Positions 47,301 to 53,470 of a DNA stretch of 64,000 bases are shown piece by piece (the first letter of the stretch is position 1; every line of letters begins with the position of its first letter). The DNA comes from JAOZPE01 sp964601275 (GTDB taxonomy: Bacteria > Krumholzibacteriota > Krumholzibacteriia > JAJRXK01): positions 299,278 through 363,277 of the forward strand of contig CAZRMV010000003.1 of the NCBI GenBank assembly GCA_964601275.1. Direction: 5' to 3'. The notes beneath the pieces were generated by a model. It was not told the DNA's origin. It worked only from the letters and a program-made list of their open reading frames with translations, and ran no database searches. A program made the translations under genes and the position numbers.

Positions 47301-47515
47301 GACTGGATCCCGCCGTGCTCGTCGATCCCCTGGCACCCGGTCCGCGGGTGTGGTTGCTCGAGATGGAGGATCTGGCCTCGGTCGAATTGGACCGCGCGTT
47401 CTACCTGTGCACCGGACACGAACCGGCCGAGCTGCACTACCGGGTGTTGGGTCGGGTGCGGGAGAGTCTGACCGTCCTCTACTCCGAACGCGATCCCTTC
47501 TCCGCCCGGGGTTGA
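41375..47515 (+). CDS. Giant RecQ/UvrD-like double helicase-related protein with decayed first motor
   Basis: A single 2046-residue frame. In order I see an N-terminal helical, TPR-like start (ESRRRLTAGDFLEAERLYFQARDEHG); a region at about 300-450 that only loosely recalls a DnaQ exonuclease; and a region at about 940-1285 that lines up with RecQ landmarks but lacks a P-loop. There LLVVPPTLLR replaces the 'LLYVSPERL' segment, LAEGD (1066-1070) stands for DEAH, and AAMARLRSRGR for 'EIGRAGRDG'. A zinc ribbon (C1153, C1156, C1169, C1172) lies inside. A probable winged helix (about 1400-1460) is followed by a UvrD-type ATPase with Walker A GVAGSGKT (1517-1524), Walker B VVLVDDVD (1697-1704) and a motif VI-like YRVLGRVRESL (from 2022). 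Function is inferred as DNA processing only. The upstream ribosome site is weak. Base composition matches the flanks. Confidence 0.72.
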   Translation: MSYWSLLEESRRRLTAGDFLEAERLYFQARDEHGKSRLRAPLMEKGVEPLVRGVRRLLRKPAGEEGPAFPRAAERLLKDLKEVATLHENDARRRAAKDPAEIDLDGIAHLALALRLQRQSRLFRLEANEHWQVTRAYLQGCVRHGAVVKPDELDPELVPPEGESVWLCRFLLEHPGAIEGSLGPAAPWLLKRLAPLAAVEGGEWQGEALALRSRLYLQLPGGAPHALREGIFALEAVYPPHEVAPLLRQVAGLAVNESRLVTCGADLTTLDRLATPARRFGLRWPPPRLVELLQARRPSEGMTLAALSWEGDVGQPLVVVRTVDGHPVDVLALRPVEEADGGDDPFALPMTEARALLQAWLPEQTPVLCGPQPPGWLRSLLGERPVLALQPLGTALPLADAPGVLPEPAAPHPLFAEDSDDPLAAPWLPLVQRARSVGPRLASLAEVPALASPWGLQNLEKLGSVGLSIPRSLAIALEAMGVGTEGEIAVTEVDGVVPLAWPQLSERAWPGHEQPVIPIEGFSGDVLISGRPSPAELAGCALAAAPCVLITRDDRAAKEMAGGLVGHVDPRRVTAAPRRVVCPEGVFSLLDDWIEESVTDERRSLDVLWLYHLLAITPDGDLSRWLDQGDRPEARAAVETVLQSADACTGACRLKEVQGCWPDQLELRRRAGEVWVEWADLLEGSSPAIDPLRTLVCDDLVELIAEVEDDRALARMDGLMDRAAVATSLVAWMDAALVAEALVREWSGRLPEGRVFSLLSAAEGPPPPALHLALPGYAPGCSLFEEESRALIQARAQAWIRRERPARAWVAPGAATGVWKDLAGPHPLQGVGKGAHEAVVVALLGRPGPLDPVLALMRLAAAARHATGEVACVDPRLSELFGGAWAVAPSVSILPDPAPATGSAELLDRLSPRAAPRWRQPFAAGRLDEVARRLGAGRAPQEPRRKRLAEVLAPLGRHGRRVVGSMLREDRLLAAWTMALLAEESRDGGPLDARFVVWIGDGEADLVEGAPFGVMVAGREEGAQGAELAAALEEGRVRLLVVPPTLLRLRDWRRWLAGLRHCAFVLAEGDRLSPEHPAHQSQIARVLEEVFGTDSDPALTLLACFDQAETSLRASLSRLAERLKATVGLVEPGSELEQWRWQRIRLEDPEWYCARCHREQTLPHPHALCVRCGQALLQTPAERAAAAQVLRSSRVRWLSRQGFEKQWIAVTPGPDQRDALLHDLGIVSRQEAAPLLGDSWSLNILTLAQLWEADPPAGEVVFTWLPEDPRHLRAAMARLRSRGRLHGVLHFMDHPLAWTRDDPSLPAASTLPPLSTLRWTASRAEVEFRCREALGRVERALRARGRVGRGRRGLGPVADPREDPRVASLAEAVALWREAARDGFPEEKVQQQGLKECLRVFERLAEGGLGFDEGSGRLTMSLPELFTQDAQRDAALAVLRWLVAEGLMEGEGDEPRPEIVEAPSLSEAERCRWLDSARTAPTGVATELSPWPSVAPSAVKTDEEVSLPPIEGNWVRGVAGSGKTQRLMRAAGEGVREGPTPLVIVANAMGVLRWEEAVASPVYCVTLDELILDFLRCHHDLGGFTRPPRILAPSFSPEGEDLRRRLLKETSRRYAVAAGMSPPVDLMEMRRVVEGTGDTALSAVAGAEVDAGLLRQCAAEARRADNWVLPSELGVLSRRWLIEHPYVGEAWRDRYPVVLVDDVDAMPPEKREFLDRLFPEAFRTSSADPALLPAGHPLRGDGGTRQSRRMPRELTRAGEYLLREEILGRGSIKPRSREKGKLLRHQVLNLQACVRQIEGALSGQQWQRQRVGVIVAYGGDLPRLASHLRDAEIQVWPSSQVLPACLAGPRDFLLALALGGKGSELETEVCGSLALALLRIAGIDVAHHEREDLGRWVQRCLAQEAPRPSDPAEAFLEPLGTLAPHLQRVESVLEAARAIEATHLMPRVETDEIVAARLAHHVQQRSEMPWRGVLVGLDPAVLVDPLAPGPRVWLLEMEDLASVELDRAFYLCTGHEPAELHYRVLGRVRESLTVLYSERDPFSARG

Positions 47516-47528
47516 CGGCCCGGCCGCG

Positions 47529-48035
47529 CTACTTCGGGCCGGACTCCTTCCCGCTGACGGACCGATTCCCTTCTTCCGGCCCGGCGCCGGAGGGCTCGAC
47601 GCGTTCGCGGCGGTTGCGCAGGAGGGTGAAGACCACCGCGCTGCACACCACCGCCAGTCCCAGACCCACCGGGATCGTTCCCACCCACGCCGCGCCCAGG
47701 TAGGGCCCCAGTCGTTCCCAGCTCCAGCTTCCGTCCAAAGGAGGCAGGCGGCGTCCCAGGATCCAGCTTCCCACCCGGATCTCCAGAAGGGTGATGGGAA
47801 TGAAGGTCAGGGGATTGGAGACATTGCTGCCTACCAGGGCGGCCGCCGGCGGTAACCGGAGAAGTCCCGCCAGGAGCACGGAGAGCCAGGTATGGACCCC
47901 CAGGATGGGGGTCGACCCCACCAGCGCACCCAGCCCCACGCTGAGGGACGTCGCTCCCGGACGGGAAGGATCACGGAACAGGCGGGACCAGGCGGAACGA
48001 TCGAGGAACAGGCGGGAAGGGCGCAGATTCGGCAT
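47529..48035 (-). CDS. DUF2062 membrane protein
   Basis: A 168-residue protein with the DUF2062 pattern: GLGALVGSTPILGVHTWLSVLLAGLLRLPPAAALVGSNVSNPLTFIP, then a second hydrophobic pair (about residues 110-135) and a polar tail. The family occurs alone or fused to glycosyltransferases; its role is unknown. The 3' end is 13 nt from the end of the giant gene (convergent). Confidence 0.87.
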   Translation of the reverse strand: MPNLRPSRLFLDRSAWSRLFRDPSRPGATSLSVGLGALVGSTPILGVHTWLSVLLAGLLRLPPAAALVGSNVSNPLTFIPITLLEIRVGSWILGRRLPPLDGSWSWERLGPYLGAAWVGTIPVGLGLAVVCSAVVFTLLRNRRERVEPSGAGPEEGNRSVSGKESGPK

Positions 48036-48219
48036 GGCTTATGCGCAAGCACCGGTCGCGGACCCGCGGAGGCTTCCCCAGGAGGATTTCGCGGGGCAAA
48101 ACGGGAGGTCCACCGCCCCATCGCTTGCAAAGCGCGAGAGAGGGCCCTGCCGCCCCGCCGAATTCGGGGGTGGGTGGAGAACGGACCCGGTTTCTTTCTT
48201 CTCTGAGGAGTCAGACATC

Positions 48220-48801
48220 ATGAAAAGCTTGCGCTTGTTCGGCTTGACCTTGCTGGTTCTGCTCATGGCCGCTCCGGTCATGGCCGCCGGCAACATCGGA
48301 ATCTTCTTCGACACCGCGGGCACCGTGGACAACATGTTCTTCCAGCGTGGCGTTCCGTTCAACGTCCATGTGGTGATGTACAACATCCAGGATGGCGTGG
48401 GCGCCGTCGAGTACAAGTTGAACCTGCCGCCCGAGGTCGTTGTTCTCGACCAGAGCTACCTGGCCGGTTCCTACGCGTTCCCCTATCTCCAGCAGACCGA
48501 AGGCGCCCTGGTCGGCGTCCAGGTGGGATTCGGGGGCTGCCACTACATGGGCAGCTCGGCTCCCTTTGTTTCCGCCCTGGTCGTGGAGACCCTCTTGTGC
48601 TACAGCCCGGTGGACATTCTCAACGGGACCATCACCCTGCAGGGATTCCCGGGCCCCAGCGGTGACGTGATGCCGCGTTACGCCGATTGCACCCAGAACG
48701 CCAGCCTGCATACCCTGACTCCCACGCCGGGAACCTTCTCGGTTGCGGTCGATGCGGACAGCCCGAGCTGGGGTTCGGTGAAGGCCCTCTACAACCAGTA
48801 A
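48220..48801 (+). CDS. Secreted cohesin-like protein, unknown function
   Basis: A 193-residue protein with a clear signal peptide (MKSLRLFGLTLLVLLMAAPVMAA). The mature part is all-beta in character: NIGIFFDTAGTVDNMFF, VPFNVHVVMYNIQDGVGAVEYKLNLPPEVVVLD, VGVQVGFGG and ITLQGFPGP. It holds three cysteines (GGCHY, LLCYS, ADCTQ). The layout recalls cohesin-type secreted proteins found in many copies in Eisenbacteria/Krumholzibacteria-like genomes; that is recollection, not a search result. ATG at 48220 has GAGGAG upstream. A terminator follows, so it is monocistronic. Confidence 0.7.
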   Translation: MKSLRLFGLTLLVLLMAAPVMAAGNIGIFFDTAGTVDNMFFQRGVPFNVHVVMYNIQDGVGAVEYKLNLPPEVVVLDQSYLAGSYAFPYLQQTEGALVGVQVGFGGCHYMGSSAPFVSALVVETLLCYSPVDILNGTITLQGFPGPSGDVMPRYADCTQNASLHTLTPTPGTFSVAVDADSPSWGSVKALYNQ

Positions 48802-48827
48802 CCTTCGCGACGCGGATCGCGTACACT

Positions 48828-48860
48828 AGGGGTCCGGACCAGAAGGTCCGGACCCCTTTC
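48828..48860 (+). terminator. Intrinsic terminator after the cohesin-like gene
   Basis: Perfect 13-bp stem AGGGGTCCGGACC/GGTCCGGACCCCT with an AGAA loop, then TTTC. The T-run is short, but the stem is very strong. Confidence 0.8.
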
Positions 48861-48905
48861 GTCGTCTTGACGGAAGAATCGGTTTCCTCGCTCCGGGAGT
48901 TGATC

Positions 48906-49556
48906 ATGCGCGCGCGCCTGGTTCCCCGAAACTTTCCCCGTGGTGGCGAGATCGAAGAGGCCGCACTGGACGCCGCCGTCCACCTGGGCCTGACCGAGCA
49001 GGTGGCGCGGCTTCAACTGGTGCTCGATGCTCCCGAATTCGAGGAGGGCGGATACTGGCTGATCGAAACGGGGAGGGAAGGGGTGGAAGCCACGCTCTAT
49101 TCCTCTCCCCGGGACGTGCTCACCCCTCCCAGCCACCGCGATCGACCGGATCTGGGGTTGGACGAGGATCAATTGGACCAGCTCGATCCCCGGCAGGTCG
49201 ATCTCCTTCGCCTCGACCGGTGGTTGCATCGCAATCTGCTGCAACTGGGCGACATCCTCCATCGTCGGATCGATCCGGGAGGCATCCCCAGGGACGCTTG
49301 CGCCGCGTTCCAGATCTGCTGGGACGTGTGGACCGACGGACGCCTCAAACAGCGTGCTCTTCCCGGCATCTCCCTGGCCGAACGGCGCCGCCACTTCTTC
49401 CGGCGCTTCGCTTCGGTGGGAATGTTGCTGCCCCAGCACTGGCGGGTCTTCCACGCTCTGTGGGAGGGAAGGCTTGCCGGCCAGGAAGGGCTCCTGGAAG
49501 CGGTGCGTGGGCTTCCGCCCTTGCCTTCGGTCACGTTTTCTCCGTACGGTCGTTGA
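48906..49556 (+). CDS. Conserved-looking hypothetical protein
   Basis: A 216-residue soluble protein without signal peptide or membrane helix. It starts MRARLVPRNFPRGGEIEEAALDAAVHLGL. The middle has LDEDQLDQLDPRQVDLLRLDRWLHRNLLQLGDILHR, and the end is Arg/His/Leu-rich (RRRHFFRRFASVGMLLPQHWRVFHALW). I recognise no family; its His and Glu/Asp residues do not form a metal motif I can name. ATG at 48906 has GGGAG 6 nt upstream. It stands alone after a terminator. Confidence 0.62.
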   Translation: MRARLVPRNFPRGGEIEEAALDAAVHLGLTEQVARLQLVLDAPEFEEGGYWLIETGREGVEATLYSSPRDVLTPPSHRDRPDLGLDEDQLDQLDPRQVDLLRLDRWLHRNLLQLGDILHRRIDPGGIPRDACAAFQICWDVWTDGRLKQRALPGISLAERRRHFFRRFASVGMLLPQHWRVFHALWEGRLAGQEGLLEAVRGLPPLPSVTFSPYGR

Positions 49557-49693
49557 CCCAGGGCCCACCCCTGCCGGCAGGGGAAGGCCATCGCCTCGCC
49601 CACGCTCGCTGGGAACCGCCGTCGACCGGGCCGTGCTGACCGGGGACGGCCGTTGCTGCCGAGCCCGTCGAGTCGCAGGGGTGTCGTTGCGGG

Positions 49694-50617
49694 ATGGCGA
49701 ATTCTCCGATCCGGACGGATCCTCTCGTGCCCCCATCGGGTCCAAGCCATCGACCTCGGTCCTCGCCTTGCAGGGTGTTCCTCCTCGTCTGCGCCGTGCT
49801 GGCCGGATGGATCCTTCCTTCCGCATCGTGGGCCGGGGCGTGGGTCCAGCCGGTGGGAGGCATCTATCTCAAGGGCAGCGTGCTGCACCAGCGCAGCGAA
49901 TCCCGGCTGGACTCCAAGGGGCAGGAGGAATCGGCCGATCCCAGTGGCGGGGCCTACGTCGAGACCCAGATCTTCGGCTACCTCGAATGGGGGTGGACCT
50001 CCCGCACGACGGTCCTGGGATCCTGGGCGGCCAAGGACATGCGGGTGGAGGCCGAGCCCGAGTTCGGCACGCGCAGCACCGGGGATCTCCGCCTCGGGAT
50101 GCGGCAGGCCCTGCAGCAGGGTCCGACGGCGTTGGCCCTGGAAGGGGTCCTCACCCTTCCCACCTATCCGGCGTCCGACCTTTCCCGGGCTCCGGGCGAT
50201 CGGGAGCAAGCCCTGCCCGCCGGGACGGGAAGAGTTGCGGGCGAACTGCGACTTGTGGCCGGTCGCTCGCTCTTTCCCCTTCCCCTGTACCTGAATCTGG
50301 ATGTGGGCTACCGTGTGCGCGGAGGGGGCTATCCGGACCAATGGCAGGCCGCCTTCGAGCTGGGAGGAAGCGGACGCGATCTCTTCGCCAAGGGCGAACT
50401 GCGGGGGTTGTGGGACAACGGCCGGCTCGACTCCGATCTGCAGGTGGGTGCGGTCGCTCTCTCCGAACGCAGCCTGCGTGCCGCGGGTGAGGTGGCGTGG
50501 CGCGTGGCGGGCCCCTTCTGGATCGACGGGGGCGTGGTCGTCCCCTGGACCGGCCGGAACACCCTGTTGGGGGCCCAGTGGTCCATCTCCCTCGTCTACC
50601 AGGAGAAGGCGCAGTGA
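49694..50617 (+). CDS. Secreted outer-membrane barrel-like protein, unknown
   Basis: A 307-residue protein. A long N-terminus leads to a signal-peptide core (about residues 27-47, VFLLVCAVLAGWILPSASWA). The mature part has alternating strands (GGIYLKGSVLHQ, VETQIFGYLEWGWTSRTTVLGSW, LYLNLDVGYRVRGGG, QWSISLVYQ), fitting an outer-membrane barrel of the transporter/porin-like kind. The true start may be the GTG or TTG nearer the hydrophobic core. It overlaps the next gene by 4 nt, so they probably act together. Confidence 0.65.
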   Translation: MANSPIRTDPLVPPSGPSHRPRSSPCRVFLLVCAVLAGWILPSASWAGAWVQPVGGIYLKGSVLHQRSESRLDSKGQEESADPSGGAYVETQIFGYLEWGWTSRTTVLGSWAAKDMRVEAEPEFGTRSTGDLRLGMRQALQQGPTALALEGVLTLPTYPASDLSRAPGDREQALPAGTGRVAGELRLVAGRSLFPLPLYLNLDVGYRVRGGGYPDQWQAAFELGGSGRDLFAKGELRGLWDNGRLDSDLQVGAVALSERSLRAAGEVAWRVAGPFWIDGGVVVPWTGRNTLLGAQWSISLVYQEKAQ

Positions 50618-51153
50618 ATCCCCAAGCTGGTTCCAAGGACATCGTTTCCCGCTCGGCTTCGCCCTTGCGGTGGAGGAAGATTTGCCCGGTGATCGCGGGC
50701 GGAGTGCTCATGCTCTGGGCCGCGTTCGCCTGGGCCGGGAATCTGGCCGGGGCCGAGAACGCCGATCGACCTCCGCTGGAGCAGCCCGGCCTGGAGCTAC
50801 CGGCATGGGTGGTGGTCGGCGTTCCGTCCGGCACAAGAGGCCCCGAGCTGGTCCTCAGCGGATTCTACGGGGGCCGGGGAGCGCTTCCCTTGCGCTGGGC
50901 CTGGGTGGATGGGTCCGGGGAAGTGGCCGGAAAGGCCTTTGTCCTGCGGGGAGGACGCAACCTCGATCTGCCTCTGCCGGCGCCTCCCGCACGGGCGGAC
51001 GGGCGTTCGTGCACCCTGTTGATCAGTGGCGTCGATCTCGACCCGGAACGGGTCGATTTCCGCCTCTGGAGCGCTTCGCCCGATGGAAGAATGGTCCAGT
51101 GGACCGGCCGTTGGCTCCTGTGCGACCCCTCCTGGGTGGCCCCGGGGGAATAG
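50614..51153 (+). CDS. Secreted hypothetical protein
   Basis: A 179-residue protein with a late signal-peptide-like helix (about residues 24-42, ICPVIAGGVLMLWAAFAWAG). The mature part is probably beta-rich (LPAWVVVGVPSGTRGPELVLSGFYGG, CTLLISGVDLDPERVDFRLW) and has two cysteines. GTG at 50614 sits inside the stop of the barrel gene, with AGGAGAAGG upstream. No family recognised; it may be a periplasmic partner of the barrel protein. Confidence 0.6.
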   Translation: MNPQAGSKDIVSRSASPLRWRKICPVIAGGVLMLWAAFAWAGNLAGAENADRPPLEQPGLELPAWVVVGVPSGTRGPELVLSGFYGGRGALPLRWAWVDGSGEVAGKAFVLRGGRNLDLPLPAPPARADGRSCTLLISGVDLDPERVDFRLWSASPDGRMVQWTGRWLLCDPSWVAPGE

Positions 51154-51168
51154 CTTTCGAGCTGGAAG

Positions 51169-51198
51169 TTGACAGCCCGGGGGGGCGGGTCGTATCGT
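51169..51198 (+). promoter_or_regulatory. Promoter of the 286-residue lipoprotein
   Basis: Perfect TTGACA (51169-51174), an 18-nt spacer and TATCGT (51193-51198), about 100 nt before the ATG at 51297. Confidence 0.6.
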
Positions 51199-51296
51199 AC
51201 GCGGGCTGTTCGCGCGGTCGCCCTGCCTGAGCCCGCCGAGCCCTTGCCCTGACTCCACCAAAACGGGCACTACCTTGCGCATACGGAGGACAGTCG

Positions 51297-52157
51297 ATGA
51301 GTTGGACGCGTCGCCCTGGTCTGCATAGCCTGACATTCTGGGCCCTCTTGCTGACCGTGGCCCCCTTGCTGATTCTGGCCAGTGGCTGTGGGAAAAAGGA
51401 AGAAGTCGATCCCTACGTCTACGGCAGTCTCCGGGACGTGACCCGCGGCAACGTGGAGAGCATCGGGTTTCTCTTCGAGATCGATTGCCCCGAGTTCGTC
51501 TACATCGACGGCAACACGGGGATCGTTCGGGACCCCAACGACCCCAATCTGCTCGAGTTCCTGGTGGCGACCGACCTCGAGAACAACGCGCCGAGCTGGC
51601 AGGGGAAGCTCCTGGGGGTCCAGAAGTTCTTCTCTCCCACCGTCTACCTGATGGCTCGGCGGGTGAAGGACGGGATGAACACCACCGAGATCGATTCCTG
51701 CACGGACTACGTCATTCCCAACTTCACCGATCCCAAGCTCGAAGAGCTCTCCGGATTCGACCTGGGCAAGATGCCGTACAACGCGCGGCGCAGCAAGCAG
51801 TCGGACATGGACGACCGGATCGGAATGGAGTTCCAGACCGCGGGAAAGGTGGTGCAGCTGCCCGATCACGAGTGGAAGGCTCCGGAGGGTGAGGTGCCCG
51901 AGGGTGAGGAAGCGCCCACCGCTCCGATGGCCTGGTACCTGGAATCGGCCGACAATCCCAAGGCCCTGTTCAAGATCACCAACGTCACTCCCAGCCTCGA
52001 GTTCGGTCTGAAGTTGTTGACCGCGCAGGGTCTGCCCTTCGTGGGGGGAGTGAAGATCGTCGACGTCTATCCCTACAAGCAGCGACGGAGGGAAAAGGTC
52101 ACCGGAACCGTCGAGATCGAGTTCATCACCTACGCCAACCGCTACCTGGCGCCCTAG
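51297..52157 (+). CDS. Lipoprotein, unknown function
   Basis: A 286-residue protein with a lipoprotein signal peptide ending LILASGC (lipidation Cys31). The mature part is acidic and contains RDPNDPNLLEFLVATDLENN, a Glu/Pro-rich linker (PEGEVPEGEEAPTAP, about residue 200) and a C-terminal VDVYPYKQRRREKVTGTVEIEFITYANRYLAP. I recognise no family. The ATG follows GGAGGA. Own promoter and terminator make it a single-gene unit, and the strong promoter suggests it is well expressed. Confidence 0.72.
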   Translation: MSWTRRPGLHSLTFWALLLTVAPLLILASGCGKKEEVDPYVYGSLRDVTRGNVESIGFLFEIDCPEFVYIDGNTGIVRDPNDPNLLEFLVATDLENNAPSWQGKLLGVQKFFSPTVYLMARRVKDGMNTTEIDSCTDYVIPNFTDPKLEELSGFDLGKMPYNARRSKQSDMDDRIGMEFQTAGKVVQLPDHEWKAPEGEVPEGEEAPTAPMAWYLESADNPKALFKITNVTPSLEFGLKLLTAQGLPFVGGVKIVDVYPYKQRRREKVTGTVEIEFITYANRYLAP

Positions 52158-52178
52158 GACCAGGGGTTGGTCGATACG

Positions 52179-52213
52179 GGCCCACTCCGCGCGGCGCGTG
52201 GGGTGGGCCTTTT
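52179..52213 (+). terminator. Intrinsic terminator after the lipoprotein
   Basis: A 10-bp stem GGCCCACTCC/GGGGTGGGCC (52179-52188 and 52200-52209, one G-T pair) with an 11-nt loop, followed by TTTT. Confidence 0.8.
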
Positions 52214-52285
52214 CATGCCGGCAAGGCTTCCGGTCCGACCCGGCGGCGGCCCGGGGATCCTCGGGCTCCCAAGGAAAGGCGTTCC

Positions 52286-53323
52286 ATGAAGTTCGGAATC
52301 GTCGGAGAGATCCAGAGCGGGAAGTCCTCCCTCCTCGCCTTGCTCATGGCCGGCAAGGGAGCCCGCCGAGGCAAACACGAGTGGGAGACGGTCATTCCCA
52401 TTCCCGACGAACGGCTGGAGTGGCTGGCCCACCTGCATCAGCCCAGGAAGGTCACTCCGGCAACGCTCGAATTCACCGATCTCTCGGCCGATCCACGGCA
52501 TGCCGGTGGAGATCTCGACCGGCTCCTGAGCATCCCCGACCTGAGGACCTGCGACGGCATCGCGGTGGTCCTGGACTGTTTCACCCGTCCCCCGCAGGCC
52601 TCCACCCTGGAAAGCTTCGAGCTGGCCACCGCCCTGGCCGACCTGGAGCTGGTGGAACGGCGTCTCGAACGGCTCCTGGCCGACCGCAAACGGGGCAACA
52701 AGGACGCGGAGAAGGAGATGGCGTTGATGGAGCGTCTGCGGGGACACCTGGAGAGCGAGAAACCCCTGCGGGTCCTCGAACTGAACGAGAGCGACCGCCA
52801 GGCGCTTCGCGGGTACCAGTTTCTCTCCCTCAAACCGGTTCTGGTGGTGGTCAATCGGGGCGAGGACGAGGTCGCCGCGCCGGATCCGCCGGAACTGGAG
52901 GCGGCGGCCAAAGCGGCCGGCCACGAACTCTGTTCGCTTTCCCTCCCGCTGGAAGGCGAACTCGCGGGCCTGGACGAGGGCGAACGGGAAGAATTCCTGC
53001 GCGAACTGGGAATCGCCGAACCGGCGGTCACCCGCTTCCTGCGCTCGGCCTACCGCAGCCTCGGCCTCATCTCCTTTCTCACCGCGGGCAAGGACGAGTG
53101 CCGGGCGTGGACCATTCCGGCCGGAGCGACCGCCCCGGAAGCCGCGGGGAAGATCCACAGCGATCTGCAACGCGGGTTCATTCGCGCCGAGGTGGTGGCG
53201 TTCGACGACCTGAAGACGCATGGGGACGAAAAAGCGGCCAAGGCGGCCGGGGTGGTGCGGTTGGAGGGCAAGGACTACGTCGTGCAGGACGGCGACGTCA
53301 TCGAGATCCGTTTTTCCGTATAG
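52286..53323 (+). CDS. Divergent YchF/Obg-like GTPase with C-terminal TGS domain
   Basis: A 345-residue protein. The C-terminal 90 residues match the YchF/OLA1 end closely (GLISFLTAGKDECRAWTIPAGATAPEAAGKIHSDLQRGFIRAEVV, VRLEGKDYVVQDGDV). The G domain has an intact P-loop (GEIQSGKSS, residues 7-15), but the DxxGL switch motif is replaced by TDLSADPRH and the YchF NxxE motif by NRGEDE. YchF members often hydrolyse ATP; this one may bind nucleotide without normal switching. It is probably a paralogue beside a canonical ychF elsewhere. ATG follows AAGGAAAGG. Confidence 0.85.
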   Translation: MKFGIVGEIQSGKSSLLALLMAGKGARRGKHEWETVIPIPDERLEWLAHLHQPRKVTPATLEFTDLSADPRHAGGDLDRLLSIPDLRTCDGIAVVLDCFTRPPQASTLESFELATALADLELVERRLERLLADRKRGNKDAEKEMALMERLRGHLESEKPLRVLELNESDRQALRGYQFLSLKPVLVVVNRGEDEVAAPDPPELEAAAKAAGHELCSLSLPLEGELAGLDEGEREEFLRELGIAEPAVTRFLRSAYRSLGLISFLTAGKDECRAWTIPAGATAPEAAGKIHSDLQRGFIRAEVVAFDDLKTHGDEKAAKAAGVVRLEGKDYVVQDGDVIEIRFSV

Positions 53324-53331
53324 GTGCCCTG

Positions 53332-53420
53332 GGGGCCGCCCGCAACTTGCCTCGTCACTGGTCCTCGCCGCCCTGCGGGCGTCTGCGGAATCGTTCCTCG
53401 GCGAAGTTGCGGGCGGCCCC
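53332..53420. repeat. 17-bp inverted repeat with internal repeats between convergent genes
   Basis: GGGGCCGCCCGCAACTT (53332-53348) pairs perfectly with AAGTTGCGGGCGGCCCC (53404-53420). A GC-rich sequence near 53350 (CCTCGTCAC..TCCTCGCCGCCC) is repeated directly near 53443. It lies between the YchF-like gene and pfkA and may end transcription from both sides. Confidence 0.7.
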
Positions 53421-53470
53421 TGGGCCCTCACCGGCGAAGCGCCTCGTCACGGCTCCTCGCCGCCCCGCGA

